Assembly: GCF_010500835.1 (NCBI RefSeq)
Contig: NZ_JAAAMJ010000012.1
Location: 1-64,000, forward strand
DNA: 64,000 bases
Reading direction: 5' to 3'
DNA from: Aurantimonas aggregata
GTDB lineage: Bacteria; Pseudomonadota; Alphaproteobacteria; Rhizobiales; Rhizobiaceae
The translations under genes were made by a program, and so were the position numbers. This document shows, piece after piece, positions 16,674 through 25,045 of the stretch. The notes below the pieces were generated by a model, which was not told the DNA's origin, did not search any database, and saw only the letters and a program-made list of their open reading frames with translations. Numbering within the stretch: position 1 is the stretch's first letter; each line of letters begins with the position of its first letter.

Positions 16674-17207
16674 CTAGCTCGATCGGTGCCGCTGATACTC
16701 CGAGCCGCGGAGAGCTTTGATCTCCTCCCGGATTTGCGCGAGGATCTGCACCTGCACTTCAACGTGGCTCTTCATCGCGGCGACGTGCTGGGCAGCAGCG
16801 CCCTGCCCTTGCTCAATCCGGGAGATGGTCCGCTCGATCTTCTCCAACTCGTCGACCATGCTCTCCTGGCGGAGGTTGGTCCCGTCGAGCGAGCGGCGGA
16901 TCGCGTTGACCACTTCGACGGCCTGCTCCAGCGAGCCGTCATTCCGCTTCAGCATGTCGACTGCGGCGCCGAGGTTCTTGTCGATGTTCGACAGCATATT
17001 GAGATAGCGGGTGACCATGCTCGGCAGGTCGGAACCACTGTCCTGCGTCACCGCCCTGGTCGCCCCCGATGATGCTTTGTGGATTCCGTAGAGCACGGTG
17101 ACGATGACCCCGAGGGCCGCGACGAGTGCGCTGATGCCTTCAACCGTTATTCCCACGTCCCGCCAAGCTGTCTTTAAGTTTTCCGAGGACATGGGCGTCA
17201 TAGGCAT
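16674..17207 (-). CDS. Membrane-anchored coiled-coil protein of unknown function
   Basis: This 177-residue protein has one transmembrane segment (about residues 22-42, ISALVAALGVIVTVLYGIHK) and a long helical C-terminal part with heptad-like spacing (LDGTNLRQESMVDELEKI, HVEVQVQILAQIREEIKA). It resembles phage-like and stress-related anchored coiled-coil proteins in shape only; no family is recognised. The start at 17207 has GGAG nine bases upstream; in-frame ATGs at 17201 and 17192 are alternatives. A strong terminator follows. Confidence 0.6.
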   Translation of the reverse strand: MPMTPMSSENLKTAWRDVGITVEGISALVAALGVIVTVLYGIHKASSGATRAVTQDSGSDLPSMVTRYLNMLSNIDKNLGAAVDMLKRNDGSLEQAVEVVNAIRRSLDGTNLRQESMVDELEKIERTISRIEQGQGAAAQHVAAMKSHVEVQVQILAQIREEIKALRGSEYQRHRSS

Positions 17208-17220
17208 CCGCCGCGCTCCG

Positions 17221-17490
17221 CTAGCAGGACATCAGGTCGAAGACTGCGAGGGCGCCGTACGCGGCAATGCCCGTCGATGCGACGCCACTCGTCCATGCGT
17301 GCGTCACGAGAAGGACGGCTATCTAAGACCACATCATACAGCCGGCCCCGGCCGCCAGGCATCGGACCACCGGCGTTCTGCGGTGATGGCCGTTGACCCA
17401 GAGAGCGCCTAGCCAAAGAGCTCCAGCGACGCCGAGGATCGCCGCCAGTTCGGTTTCGGTCCACCACGTTCGATGAAGGACGAGAATGCT
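17221..17490 (-). pseudogene. Small three-helix membrane protein interrupted by an amber codon
   Basis: The frame reads LHRTWWTETELAAILGVAG, a first hydrophobic helix with WLGALWVNGHH, then CLAAGAGCMMWS and a TAG at 17323-17325. In the same frame after the stop it continues as IAVLLVTHAWTSGVAS and GIAAYGALAVFDLMSC, again hydrophobic, ending at a TAG at 17221. One G-to-A change (TGG to TAG) would explain the interruption. No certain start codon is visible; the given end is the first codon after an AGGAG-like site. The protein is not recognised. Confidence 0.4.
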
Positions 17491-17648
17491 TAATTCTCCT
17501 GAATCACTACCGCGCGTTCTGCACCTCGCGCTCAGGGAGGATCGATCGATCGCCCATGCCTCGCCAAAGCCATGAGCGGCTTTCTTTGGAACCGTCTCCC
17601 GCACCGCCTCTTTACCGACCACCATCAACAACGGCAGGGATTAGAAAA

Positions 17649-18950
17649 ATGTCCTATCGCTTTACATCCATGATCGCGGCGTCGCTGCTCGGGACGAGCG
17701 CACTGATAGGGGCCGCGAATGCGCAGGATGCCGCACAGACCGCTGGCAACGTGGACGCCTGTGAAGGACTCCGCGTCCTGAACGATGAGAATGCCGAGCT
17801 CTTCAATGAAGAGTTCGTCGTCGGTGCCCGCCAGGTCGTCGAGCGGGACGATGCGACGGTCTGCGCCCCTTGGCTTGCAGAAGCCGAACGCGCACTTCAG
17901 GAAAATGAAGGCGCCGATCTAACCGCCACCGGCGGCCGTATCGTCGTGACGCAGCCGGAGCCGACGGTCACCGTCGACCAAGCCGATCCGCAGGTTTCCG
18001 TCAGCCAGGAAGACCCGACGGTGTCGGTCCAGCAGGCGCAGCCGGAAATCATCGTACGTCAGCAGCAGCCGACCATTCGCGTCGAGATGCCGCGTCCGAC
18101 GATCACGATCGATCAGCCGCAGCCGCAGATCATCGTCCGCATGCCGGATCCCGAGGTCAATGTCACGACACCTGAGCCGCAGGTCTCGGTCAGTCAGGCG
18201 GAGCCTAAGGTCTCTGTCGAGCAGGGCCAGCCGCAGATCGCGGTCGATGAGCCGACGGTGGATGTCGAGGAGCAGGGCTCCGCAAACATCCAAGTTCAGC
18301 AGGGCCAGCCGATCGTGACCCAGGAGGGCGGCGATTCTGACGGCGCTACGGTGAACATCGAGGAAAGCCAGCCGGCTGTCAGCTACGAGCAGGCAGAGCC
18401 GAAGATAGAGTTCTCCGAGACCGGCGAGCCGAACATTCAGTACACCCAGTCGGGCGAGCCGGACATCCAGGTAGAAAAGATGGACGGAAACGCTGCTGCA
18501 GCGCAGGGCGTCGCTGCAACTCAAGGCGCTACCGCCGCTGAGGGTGGCGCTGCAACGGAGGGCGCCGCTGCCACCGGCCCGGCGCAGGGCCAGGATCAGT
18601 TCGCCAGCCTTCGCGCCGGCGAAGAGCCGATGGAAGCCGGTCAACCGACGACTGTCGCCGCATCCGAAATCATTGGTCGCAACGTCGTCAACGGCGCCGA
18701 CGAGGACTTGGGTGAGGTCGAGCGTCTGGTGTTCGTTGACCAGCGCATCTACGCGGTGCTCTCCGAAGGCGGCTTCCTCGGTCTTGGCGAGCGTGAGGTC
18801 GCACTGCCGCTGGACGCAATGTCCATGCGGGGCGACGAACTTCTCCTTCGGGGCATGACCGACGAAGATATTGAGGCGTTGCCGGAGTTCGACGCATCGT
18901 CGGCCCCGGAATATGCGGCCGACGAGCAGGTCGAGATTGGCACTCTCTAA
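17649..18950 (+). CDS. Exported PRC-barrel protein with nine-residue Pro/Val/Gln repeats
   Basis: From the ATG at 17649 the product has 433 residues. It has a signal peptide (FTSMIAASLLGTSALIGAA, cut near ANA-Q), a short domain with two cysteines (VDACEGLRV and VCAPWLAE), then about 18 tandem nine-residue units of the type xxxPxVxVx (for example QAEPKVSVE, QPQPQIIVR), an Ala/Gly/Thr-rich linker, and a C-terminal PRC-barrel (SEIIGRNVVNGADEDLGEVE to the end). PRC-barrel proteins of alphaproteobacteria often sit in the periplasm and bind RNA, metal or partner proteins. The alternation within the repeats suggests an extended beta or solenoid rod. A terminator follows at once. No homologous repeat occurs elsewhere in the window. 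Confidence 0.8.
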   Translation: MSYRFTSMIAASLLGTSALIGAANAQDAAQTAGNVDACEGLRVLNDENAELFNEEFVVGARQVVERDDATVCAPWLAEAERALQENEGADLTATGGRIVVTQPEPTVTVDQADPQVSVSQEDPTVSVQQAQPEIIVRQQQPTIRVEMPRPTITIDQPQPQIIVRMPDPEVNVTTPEPQVSVSQAEPKVSVEQGQPQIAVDEPTVDVEEQGSANIQVQQGQPIVTQEGGDSDGATVNIEESQPAVSYEQAEPKIEFSETGEPNIQYTQSGEPDIQVEKMDGNAAAAQGVAATQGATAAEGGAATEGAAATGPAQGQDQFASLRAGEEPMEAGQPTTVAASEIIGRNVVNGADEDLGEVERLVFVDQRIYAVLSEGGFLGLGEREVALPLDAMSMRGDELLLRGMTDEDIEALPEFDASSAPEYAADEQVEIGTL

Positions 18951-18961
18951 CACGATACCAC

Positions 18962-18991
18962 AAGAGGCCGGTCATGGTGGCCGGCCTCTTT
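18962..18991 (+). terminator. Intrinsic terminator of the PRC-barrel protein gene
   Basis: AAGAGGCCGG and CCGGCCTCTT form a perfect 10-bp stem with a nine-base loop, followed by a short T run. It begins 12 bp after the stop codon. Confidence 0.8.
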
Positions 18992-19375
18992 GGCATCCGA
19001 AGGCTACCACGAGCAGGCGATTATCCTTACGTTTGTTCCGTTAGCCTTCCAGGACAACCTGAGACGCGAGCCTCTTCCTGATGAAATCCGAACAGCCAGA
19101 TGCCTCTCCTGTGTTCTCTGGCTAAATCCGCGTAGCGATTGGTTTCCGGTGGCCCAGTCGGAAAATAACGACAGCCTTCTGCGGGCACTTGGAGAGTTTT
19201 TCGGGCGCGCGGAATTTGACCTCTCGGACCGGTCCCGCCCTCTCATGCCAGAGTTTAACCGAGGCCCCCGTGGGGTACCCTACATGCTCATTGGATAGAC
19301 CGGGTGGGACCGTGGCCCGCTTGCTGTCGACGAGCAATGCTAGTTACCTCGTCCGGACCATTCAGGAGGGTGTAC
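18992..19375. other. Gap of about 380 bp with no supported gene
   Basis: Short open frames exist on both strands, but none has a convincing ribosome binding site, composition or family similarity. The gap separates the last intact accessory gene from the broken small gene at 19376 and the prophage edge. Confidence 0.45.
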
Positions 19376-19552
19376 ATGAACGACTGGTATTGGGCCGCAC
19401 GCAGAGATGGTCCCTCGGGGGACGCATTCGTAATTGCCAACGGAAAATAGGCTCTATGGCCACGGGTGCGTGCAGAGATCGACGCGGACGAACAGTGCAT
19501 GTGGATGCCTATCCACGAGGGCCGGGCGCAGCCAGAACTGTCTCATATATAG
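19376..19552 (+). pseudogene. Small soluble protein interrupted by an amber codon
   Basis: A strong ribosome binding site (AGGAGGG, 5 nt spacing) precedes an ATG. The reading is NDWYWAARRDGPSGDAFVIA, then a TAG at 19448-19450, then in the same frame ALWPRVRAEIDADEQCMWMP and a second stop at 19550. The part after the stop looks like protein (charged helix, then a strand), so the gene was probably about 58 codons long and lost by one point change. Only a 24-residue peptide would be made now. The family is not recognised. Confidence 0.4.
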
Positions 19553-19586
19553 GATCTAGCTCTGACGGTCGCGCCGACGCACCGCG

Positions 19587-21296
19587 TCAATCATAATCGA
19601 TTTGTCTTTGAAGCCGCCAAGATCCCTTCCTTCGCTCATTTCCTGCGGGAATCACCGGAAGGAAATCTCCGAATACGTTTCGAATAGCGCTTATGCTGAC
19701 GAGTTCGTCCGGCTCGAACCCTATACCGAAGAAGCGAGGAAACGCCTCGGTGACATTGTCAGACTTCAGCCCCCAGGTGCCGACAGGCCAGGCCATCGTC
19801 GAGCCATAGCGCTGGCGCTTGCCGCCGCGGGTGACGGACTTCTTGGCCGGCAGACCGATCGCCGGCACGCCGCGGCCATGCACGCCGCGAATGGCGAAGG
19901 CGCCGGCGTGCTGACGGCACCATTCGAGCACTTGGGTGGTGCGGCCGCCGTCGCCGGCGTCGACCGCCAGCGCCTCGATCCGACGATCCTGGCCGAATAC
20001 GTCGCGGAACGTCCGCGAGCGGAATTCCTCGAGCTTCAGCCAGGCGCCGGCCTTCGGATCGTCCGTTGTCCCGTCAAGGAACTCGGCGTCGATCGACCAG
20101 CTCTGGCGATCCTCGGAGAAGGCCACCGCCTCGACGACGATGCCGTTGTGCTGGACGTCGTCGCCGGCGACGAAGATCAGGCCCTCGCCGGGCACCACGC
20201 CGCGCTTCAGGCCCGCCTCGCGGCGCTCCATCAACCGCTCCCACTCGGGCGCGTTGCCGCGCATCTCGTAGGGCAGCCCGAGCCACAGATTGTAGAACGT
20301 CTTCTCCTTGCGCTCGTCGCCCTGGGCCGCAACGGCCTTGGCCGCGACCATATCCCAGGTGGTGAGCTGCGAGATCAGCGCGTCGACATGGAAGGACGGA
20401 TAGAGCCCGTCCGGATTGGTCGCGATGAAGCGACCGGCGCGGACCAGCGACGCCTTCTCATGGTGCTCGATCGGGCGACCGCAGCAGGGCGCGGCATAGA
20501 AGGCGCGGTAGGGGGGGCGAACGTCGTGCTTCAGATGCTCATAGGTGAGGATGATCTCGGTCGAGCACCCCGGGCACGCGATGTGCCAGAAGCGCTGGTC
20601 GCCCTTCTCGAACAGATCGTTGATGCGCGACGTCTTGGCGAGCGTCGGTGTCGACAGCGCCAGGAAGCGCCAGTCGGCTGTGGCATGGAAGGCGGTGAAG
20701 CGGCCGAGATAGAGGTCGAGCGCGTCGCCCTGGCCGTCCAGGTCGAACTCCCACTCGTCGACCTCGTCGGCGATGCCGACCTTCAGCGTCTTGGACCGCA
20801 AATCCGCTGCGGCGCCCGCGTTCAGCAGCGCCAGCGAGCCGCCGGGGAAGCGCTTCGACGACTGCGTCGAGCCCTGCCCCGAGCGCCCGATCTGCGACCG
20901 GACCTTGGCCTTCAGCGGCTTGGTCTGCTCGATGACGGGCCCGAGCTTTTCCCGGTTGAACTCGGCGAGATCGTCGGCGCGCGGGACGGCATAGCCGATG
21001 CGGCAGGGCGCACGGTCGATATAGGAACCGACCAGGGCGATGCCGGCCACCGAGATGCCGGTCTGCACCGACTTGCGGACCGCCACCATGTTGTGGGGCG
21101 AATCCGGTCCGAGCGCGTCGATGATCTCCGGCACGTAGGGCGTCAGCGACAGATCCCAGCGCGAGCCGGCGCGCGGCCCGTCCGGCACGACCAGGTGCTC
21201 CTTGGCCCAGGCCGATGGCGTCATCGGCGCCACCGGCGCCAGCATGCCGGCGAAGATGCCGGCGATCAGAGCGAGCGCGCGCGGATGTTTCGCCAT
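19587..21296 (-). CDS. Phage terminase large subunit (GpA family), C-terminus replaced
   Basis: The large terminase is the ATPase and nuclease that packages phage DNA. This 569-residue reading has the GpA-family ATPase region (VAVRKSVQTGISVAGIAL, Walker B-like GIADEVDEWEF), a zinc-finger-like loop (CPGCSTEI and CCGRPI), and the nuclease start (LAVDAGDGGRTTQVLEW). Similarity ends at WPVGTWGLK (about residue 511, near 19763). The last 58 residues are not phage-like and probably belong to DNA joined by deletion. About 100 residues of the usual nuclease end are missing, so it is likely inactive in packaging. It overlaps the small subunit gene by one base. Confidence 0.88.
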   Translation of the reverse strand: MAKHPRALALIAGIFAGMLAPVAPMTPSAWAKEHLVVPDGPRAGSRWDLSLTPYVPEIIDALGPDSPHNMVAVRKSVQTGISVAGIALVGSYIDRAPCRIGYAVPRADDLAEFNREKLGPVIEQTKPLKAKVRSQIGRSGQGSTQSSKRFPGGSLALLNAGAAADLRSKTLKVGIADEVDEWEFDLDGQGDALDLYLGRFTAFHATADWRFLALSTPTLAKTSRINDLFEKGDQRFWHIACPGCSTEIILTYEHLKHDVRPPYRAFYAAPCCGRPIEHHEKASLVRAGRFIATNPDGLYPSFHVDALISQLTTWDMVAAKAVAAQGDERKEKTFYNLWLGLPYEMRGNAPEWERLMERREAGLKRGVVPGEGLIFVAGDDVQHNGIVVEAVAFSEDRQSWSIDAEFLDGTTDDPKAGAWLKLEEFRSRTFRDVFGQDRRIEALAVDAGDGGRTTQVLEWCRQHAGAFAIRGVHGRGVPAIGLPAKKSVTRGGKRQRYGSTMAWPVGTWGLKSDNVTEAFPRFFGIGFEPDELVSISAIRNVFGDFLPVIPAGNERRKGSWRLQRQIDYD

Positions 21297-21883
21297 TAGT
21301 CGTCTCCCTCATCGTCGGCGGCCGTGAGCCGCATGTTGTCGGAAAGCGTCTGCCGCAGATCGCGGGAAACGCCCTTGAGTGCCTCGCGAAGCCCGGCGAC
21401 GCCGTTCCTCGAGAACGCCGTCGCCAGATCGTCGGCATGGGTCGGCAACTGGTCGAGCCCGCGGACCAGCATCTCGGCGCAACGCTCCATGGCCCTGCGC
21501 GCATCGTCGACCCGGATCAGCTGCCCGACGCGCTCGTTGAATTCCAGCTCGGCGATCTTGGCCCGGTAGACCTCGCTGGCGGTGCGCGCCTTGGTGAGCC
21601 CCGACGACGCGCTCGAGGCCGCCGCGTTGCCGCCGCCAGACCCCGGCCCCATCCCCGGCGCATACCCAGCACCGAAGGCGTCGCGCGGATCCTCGTCGTC
21701 GGAGTTGACCCGCATCCGGTTCTCGCCGAGCGCGAAGTCCGCCTCGGCCGCGTCGATCATCTTGCGCCCCCCGCGGACCGTCGTCGGGATCTTGCCCGAC
21801 TTGATCATCTTGCCGATTGCCTGTTTCGACACGTTGCGGTGCGCCGCGTATTCGACCTGGCTCATCAGACCATCCGCCGCCAT
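21296..21883 (-). CDS. Phage terminase small subunit-like protein
   Basis: This 195-residue protein sits directly before the large terminase gene. It has an N-terminal helix-turn-helix of the Nu1 type (SQVEYAAHRNVSKQAIGKMI, residues about 8-28, with a wing TTVRGGRKMIDAAEAD), a flexible Gly/Ser/Ala linker, and a helical C-terminal half (ASEVYRAKIAELEFNERVGQ) typical for oligomerisation. It would bind the packaging site on phage DNA. Assignment rests on motif and position. Confidence 0.75.
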   Translation of the reverse strand: MAADGLMSQVEYAAHRNVSKQAIGKMIKSGKIPTTVRGGRKMIDAAEADFALGENRMRVNSDDEDPRDAFGAGYAPGMGPGSGGGNAAASSASSGLTKARTASEVYRAKIAELEFNERVGQLIRVDDARRAMERCAEMLVRGLDQLPTHADDLATAFSRNGVAGLREALKGVSRDLRQTLSDNMRLTAADDEGDD

Positions 21884-21894
21884 GGCTCAGCCCT

Positions 21895-23316
21895 TCAGGC
21901 CGCCTCGGCGGCGGCGGTGCGCTCGGCCACGATCGCGGCGAAGGTGCGGCCGTCGCCGTCCAGCGTCGCCTCGAGACCGGTGAACTCCTGCCAGCGCCGG
22001 ACGATGACGTCGGCATAGGCCGGCCACAGCTCGGAGCCGTAACAGGCCCGCCCCTCGGTCTCGGCGGCGATCAGCGTGGTGCCGGAGCCGAGGAACGGGT
22101 CATAGACCACCTGCCCCGGCGAGGAATTGTTCAGGATCGGCCGCCGCATGCACTCGACCGGCTTTTGGGTGCCGTGGCCGGTGTCGTTTTTCATGTGGTC
22201 GATCTGCCAGACCGTCGACTGCCGGCGGTCGCCGTTCCAATGGCCGGTGCGCCCGACGCGCACGACGTAGGCGCCCAGCTCATGGTCGTGCACGATCTCG
22301 GCACCGGCATCGCCCTCGCCGGTGCGCTCGGCATAAAAGGCCGGCTCATGCTGCCAATGGTAGTGGCCGCGCGAGAACACCGGGCGCTGCTTCACCCAGA
22401 TGATCTGCGAGCGGACCGCGAAGCCCGAAGCCTCGAGACTGGCCTGCACCACGCCAGCATGCAGCGCGCCGTGCCAGATATAGGCGACGTCGCCAGGAAA
22501 CAGCGCCCAGGCCTCGCGCCAGTCGGCACGGTCGTCGTTCTGTACCACGCCGTTCGCCTGGCCCTTCGAGCCATAGCCGGCCTCGGTGTGCCACTTCGGA
22601 TCGTACTTCACGCCGTAGGGCGGGTCGGTGACCATCAGCAACGGCACGACGCCGTTCAGCAGGCGAGAGACGGACGCCGCCGACGTCGAGTCACCGCAGA
22701 TCAGACGGTGGGGCCCCATCAGCCACAGATCGCCGGGGCGCGAGATCGGCACCACCGGCACCTCGGGAACATCGTCCTCGCCGTCGGCCGCACCGCCGCG
22801 CTGCAGGCGGCCGAGGATCTTGTCCAGCTCGCCCATGTCGAAACCGGTCAGCGCCATGTCGAGGCCGCCATCCTTGGCGAGCGAGGCCAGCTCCGAGGCG
22901 AGCAATTCCTCGTCCCAGGTGGCGTCCTCGGCAAGCCGATTGTCGGCGATGATGTAGGCGCGCCGCTGCGCGTCCGACCAGCCGCTGCAGTCGATGAACG
23001 GCACCATGCCCTTCGGCAGTGCACGGCCGCCAGGCGTGCGGATGGTCTCGCCCTTCGCCAGGAGCTTCTTGACCGCCATGCGGCGGCCATGGCCCGCGAC
23101 GATGCCGTTCCCTGCAGCGACGTCGACCAGCAGCGGATTGGTGAACCCGAACTCGCGGATCGAGGCGACGATCTTCTCGACCTGGGCGGCCGAGTGCTTG
23201 CGGGCGTTCCGCTCGTACGGGACCAGCTGCTCGAGCAGACAGAGCCCGGCGCGAAACGCCTCTACGGCTTCCGTTTCGCCCGAATTTTCAGCGGTCACAT
23301 TCGACAAGGCGGTCAA
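21895..23316 (-). CDS. DNA methyltransferase with ParB-like N-terminal domain
   Basis: This 473-residue phage protein joins a ParB/sulfiredoxin-type domain (residues about 28-170; NPLLVD, GHGRRMAVKKL, DNRLAEDATWD) to an adenine- or N4-cytosine-type methyltransferase. Catalytic motif IV is TDPPYGVKY (residues 230-238) and the cofactor motif is DPFLGSGTT (near 406-414), the order of the beta class. It probably methylates phage DNA against host restriction; no restriction endonuclease gene is adjacent, so it is an orphan enzyme. The start is uncertain: TTG 23316 lies in a repeat, and GTG 23298 is an alternative. It is upstream of the terminase genes on the same strand. Confidence 0.87.
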   Translation of the reverse strand: MTALSNVTAENSGETEAVEAFRAGLCLLEQLVPYERNARKHSAAQVEKIVASIREFGFTNPLLVDVAAGNGIVAGHGRRMAVKKLLAKGETIRTPGGRALPKGMVPFIDCSGWSDAQRRAYIIADNRLAEDATWDEELLASELASLAKDGGLDMALTGFDMGELDKILGRLQRGGAADGEDDVPEVPVVPISRPGDLWLMGPHRLICGDSTSAASVSRLLNGVVPLLMVTDPPYGVKYDPKWHTEAGYGSKGQANGVVQNDDRADWREAWALFPGDVAYIWHGALHAGVVQASLEASGFAVRSQIIWVKQRPVFSRGHYHWQHEPAFYAERTGEGDAGAEIVHDHELGAYVVRVGRTGHWNGDRRQSTVWQIDHMKNDTGHGTQKPVECMRRPILNNSSPGQVVYDPFLGSGTTLIAAETEGRACYGSELWPAYADVIVRRWQEFTGLEATLDGDGRTFAAIVAERTAAAEAA

Positions 23317-23324
23317 CTCCAGAA

Positions 23325-23350
23325 GGTCAACCGGGTCAACCGGGTCAACC
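23325..23350. repeat. 9-bp tandem repeat upstream of the methyltransferase
   Basis: GGTCAACCG occurs three times in direct tandem (starts 23325, 23334, 23343), and a further GGTCAAC lies at 23311, over the possible TTG start. Read on the minus strand each unit contains TTGACC, similar to a -35 hexamer. It could be an operator or simply a slippage repeat. Confidence 0.7.
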
Positions 23351-23526
23351 TTGTTTTCAGGGCCAAAAACTGGTGGCTTTTCGGGGGCTCAGCGCGCCGA
23401 CCCCCTGGCCATCCCGGGGCACGGTCCCTAACCGGGGGGTGGGGGTCTAGGGGTGTCTCCCCGTCGCCACACCCCTCGAAACTGTCTCAGCGTCGCCACA
23501 GTCGCGGCGGCGGCGGAGGCGAGGCC

Positions 23527-24108
23527 TCAGCTCATCACGCCCTTGGTCATCCGACGGATCTCGCGATCGAGACGCGACGGCAGACGCTGGCCGATCGTCG
23601 AGGTGAACGCATCGGCAGTCTGGCCTCTCACCATTTCGGCGGGAATGACCACGCCCGACTGCTGCGCCTCGACCGGGTACCGGCCTGAGCCGAGCCGCTT
23701 CATGACGTTGCCGCCGAACTTGCCGATGGCCTTGCGGCCCGGGAACCGCCCGCCCTTCAGGAACGTGCCGGCGAATACCTCGCGCTTGCCGAACGGCGCC
23801 GCCGAGACACCCCGGCGGATCTCGCGGGGGGCGAAGTACTTCAGCGCGATGTCGCCGCCGGCGCCTTCCATCCGGTAGCGCAGCACCGACGGGCTGGAGG
23901 CCGAGGCCTTCACCGCCCGCACGATGACATCGCGCTTCAGGCCGGTCTGCTTGGTGAGAGCGCGTCGCACTTGGGTGCGGGCGATCTTGCCCGAATGGTT
24001 CAACGCCCGGCTCGCGCCGACATTGAAGGCCTTCGGCGACAAACCGCGCATCGCCTCGCCGAGACGGCGAAGGCCGGTGGCATCGGTCCAGCGGATCACC
24101 AGGGCCAT
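23527..24108 (-). CDS. Phage minor tail protein Z-like protein
   Basis: The protein has 193 residues from ATG 24108. Features such as basic helices early (GASRALNHSGKIARTQVRRA), APREIRRGVSAAPFGKREVF and FLKGGRFPG in the middle match the GpZ-type minor tail / head-tail joining proteins of lambda-like phages, which act near the tail end. It is the only morphogenesis-type gene left in the element and lies upstream of the terminase, an unusual position. The in-frame extension to 24252 overlaps the terminator and is not accepted. Confidence in the exact family is moderate. Confidence 0.6.
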   Translation of the reverse strand: MALVIRWTDATGLRRLGEAMRGLSPKAFNVGASRALNHSGKIARTQVRRALTKQTGLKRDVIVRAVKASASSPSVLRYRMEGAGGDIALKYFAPREIRRGVSAAPFGKREVFAGTFLKGGRFPGRKAIGKFGGNVMKRLGSGRYPVEAQQSGVVIPAEMVRGQTADAFTSTIGQRLPSRLDREIRRMTKGVMS

Positions 24109-24126
24109 GCGGCACCCCCGAAACGC

Positions 24127-24156
24127 AAAACGCCCCGGCTGGTGGGCCGAGGCGTT
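24127..24156 (-). terminator. Hairpin terminator between two phage genes
   Basis: AAACGCC-CGGC and GCCG-GGCGTTT pair around a short loop. On the minus strand the stem is followed by TTTTG. It ends the transcript of the gene at 24203-25045 before the tail-like gene; the plus strand also has TTTGAACTTTT after it, so it may work both ways. Confidence 0.65.
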
Positions 24157-24202
24157 TGAACTTTTACAGTGTTCAAGGGATGCACCAAATTCCGCCCGCA
24201 TG

Positions 24203-25045
24203 TCAAGCGGCACAGGAGCCTCGCGTTCGCGCGTCCTGCGCTTTTCCCGCAAGAAGCACCCGCGGCGCGACTCGCGCTGCCTCGCCCTCCCAGGGCCACA
24301 GGGCGCAATCCAGCCCGTCGAGCGCGTGCGCCGTCAGCTTCCCGTCGAGATCGGCGACGAGCGCGCCCAGCGCCAGCACCCAAGCCTGGTACTCCACCCG
24401 ATCGACCACGAGCTGCACTGGATCGGGCGTCAGTCGTGTCTTCAGGACGGCGCCGGGATAGGGGCGCTGCCGCTGGCGATCGTAGCCGTCCATCTCCACC
24501 GTCACCGCTTCGCCGTCCGGCCCCGCCCGCGTCACCAGCCGCACCCAAACGTCGCGGCCGTTCGCACCACTCACCCGCTTGCGCGCTACCGGCCAGTTCG
24601 TCCACCCCGGCGCCGCACCCAGCATCGCCATCCGCACCACCGTCGCAGGCATCCGCCCTTCGTTGATCCGGGCGATCGCCAGCCCGCGGACGTGGCAGTC
24701 GTCCCGCTCCTCGACGGTCAGAAGGCTGCCATCCTCGAGCACCAGGTCGGCGAGCACGTCGTAGTCCGGCGCCGGCTCGAAGCTGGCATCAGCCAGCGCC
24801 GCCACCGCCTGGCCGACCGTCACCGCGTCCTCGTGCGGATAGTCCTCGATCCCGAAGTCCGGCACGCAGCCCCAGGCGTTCGACGTGTCGATCAGCGCCA
24901 GCAGCTCGCCATAGTCCGCCACCATGTCCCAGCCGCCGATGCCGGCACCCGGCCCGGCATGGCCGCGCACCGTGCCAGACCCCGCCTTCGGAAGTTCCTG
25001 CCGATAGGCCCATGCCAGCAGCGCCTCGATTCCGATCCGTTTCAT
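24203..25045 (-). CDS. Conserved-looking phage protein of unknown function
   Basis: This 280-residue soluble protein begins KRIGIEALLAWAYRQELPKA and ends in a basic Arg/Cys tail. There is a Trp-rich middle region (GAAPGWTNWPVARKRV) and a later helix (QAWVLALGALVADLDGKLTA). Similar openings occur in prophages of Hyphomicrobiales between replication and packaging genes, but no function is known to me. A partial copy of its first 28 bases lies at 25767-25794, showing that the 5' region was once duplicated. Confidence 0.6.
   Translation of the reverse strand: MKRIGIEALLAWAYRQELPKAGSGTVRGHAGPGAGIGGWDMVADYGELLALIDTSNAWGCVPDFGIEDYPHEDAVTVGQAVAALADASFEPAPDYDVLADLVLEDGSLLTVEERDDCHVRGLAIARINEGRMPATVVRMAMLGAAPGWTNWPVARKRVSGANGRDVWVRLVTRAGPDGEAVTVEMDGYDRQRQRPYPGAVLKTRLTPDPVQLVVDRVEYQAWVLALGALVADLDGKLTAHALDGLDCALWPWEGEAARVAPRVLLAGKAQDARTRGSCAA

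Noticed and set aside
17919-18953. Long open frame of 344 codons on the minus strand, opposite the PRC-barrel protein gene
   Set aside because: It is a mirror of the repeat region: the nine-residue repeats on the plus strand lack the codons that would make stops on the other strand. The plus-strand gene has the signal peptide, domain match and terminator.
18990-19298. Open frame of 102 codons after the PRC-barrel gene
   Set aside because: It begins inside the terminator tail, lacks a ribosome binding site, and shows no domain or compositional support.
23396-23460. G-rich stretch that might form a quadruplex
   Set aside because: Only three clear long G runs lie close together, and there is no functional context to support it.
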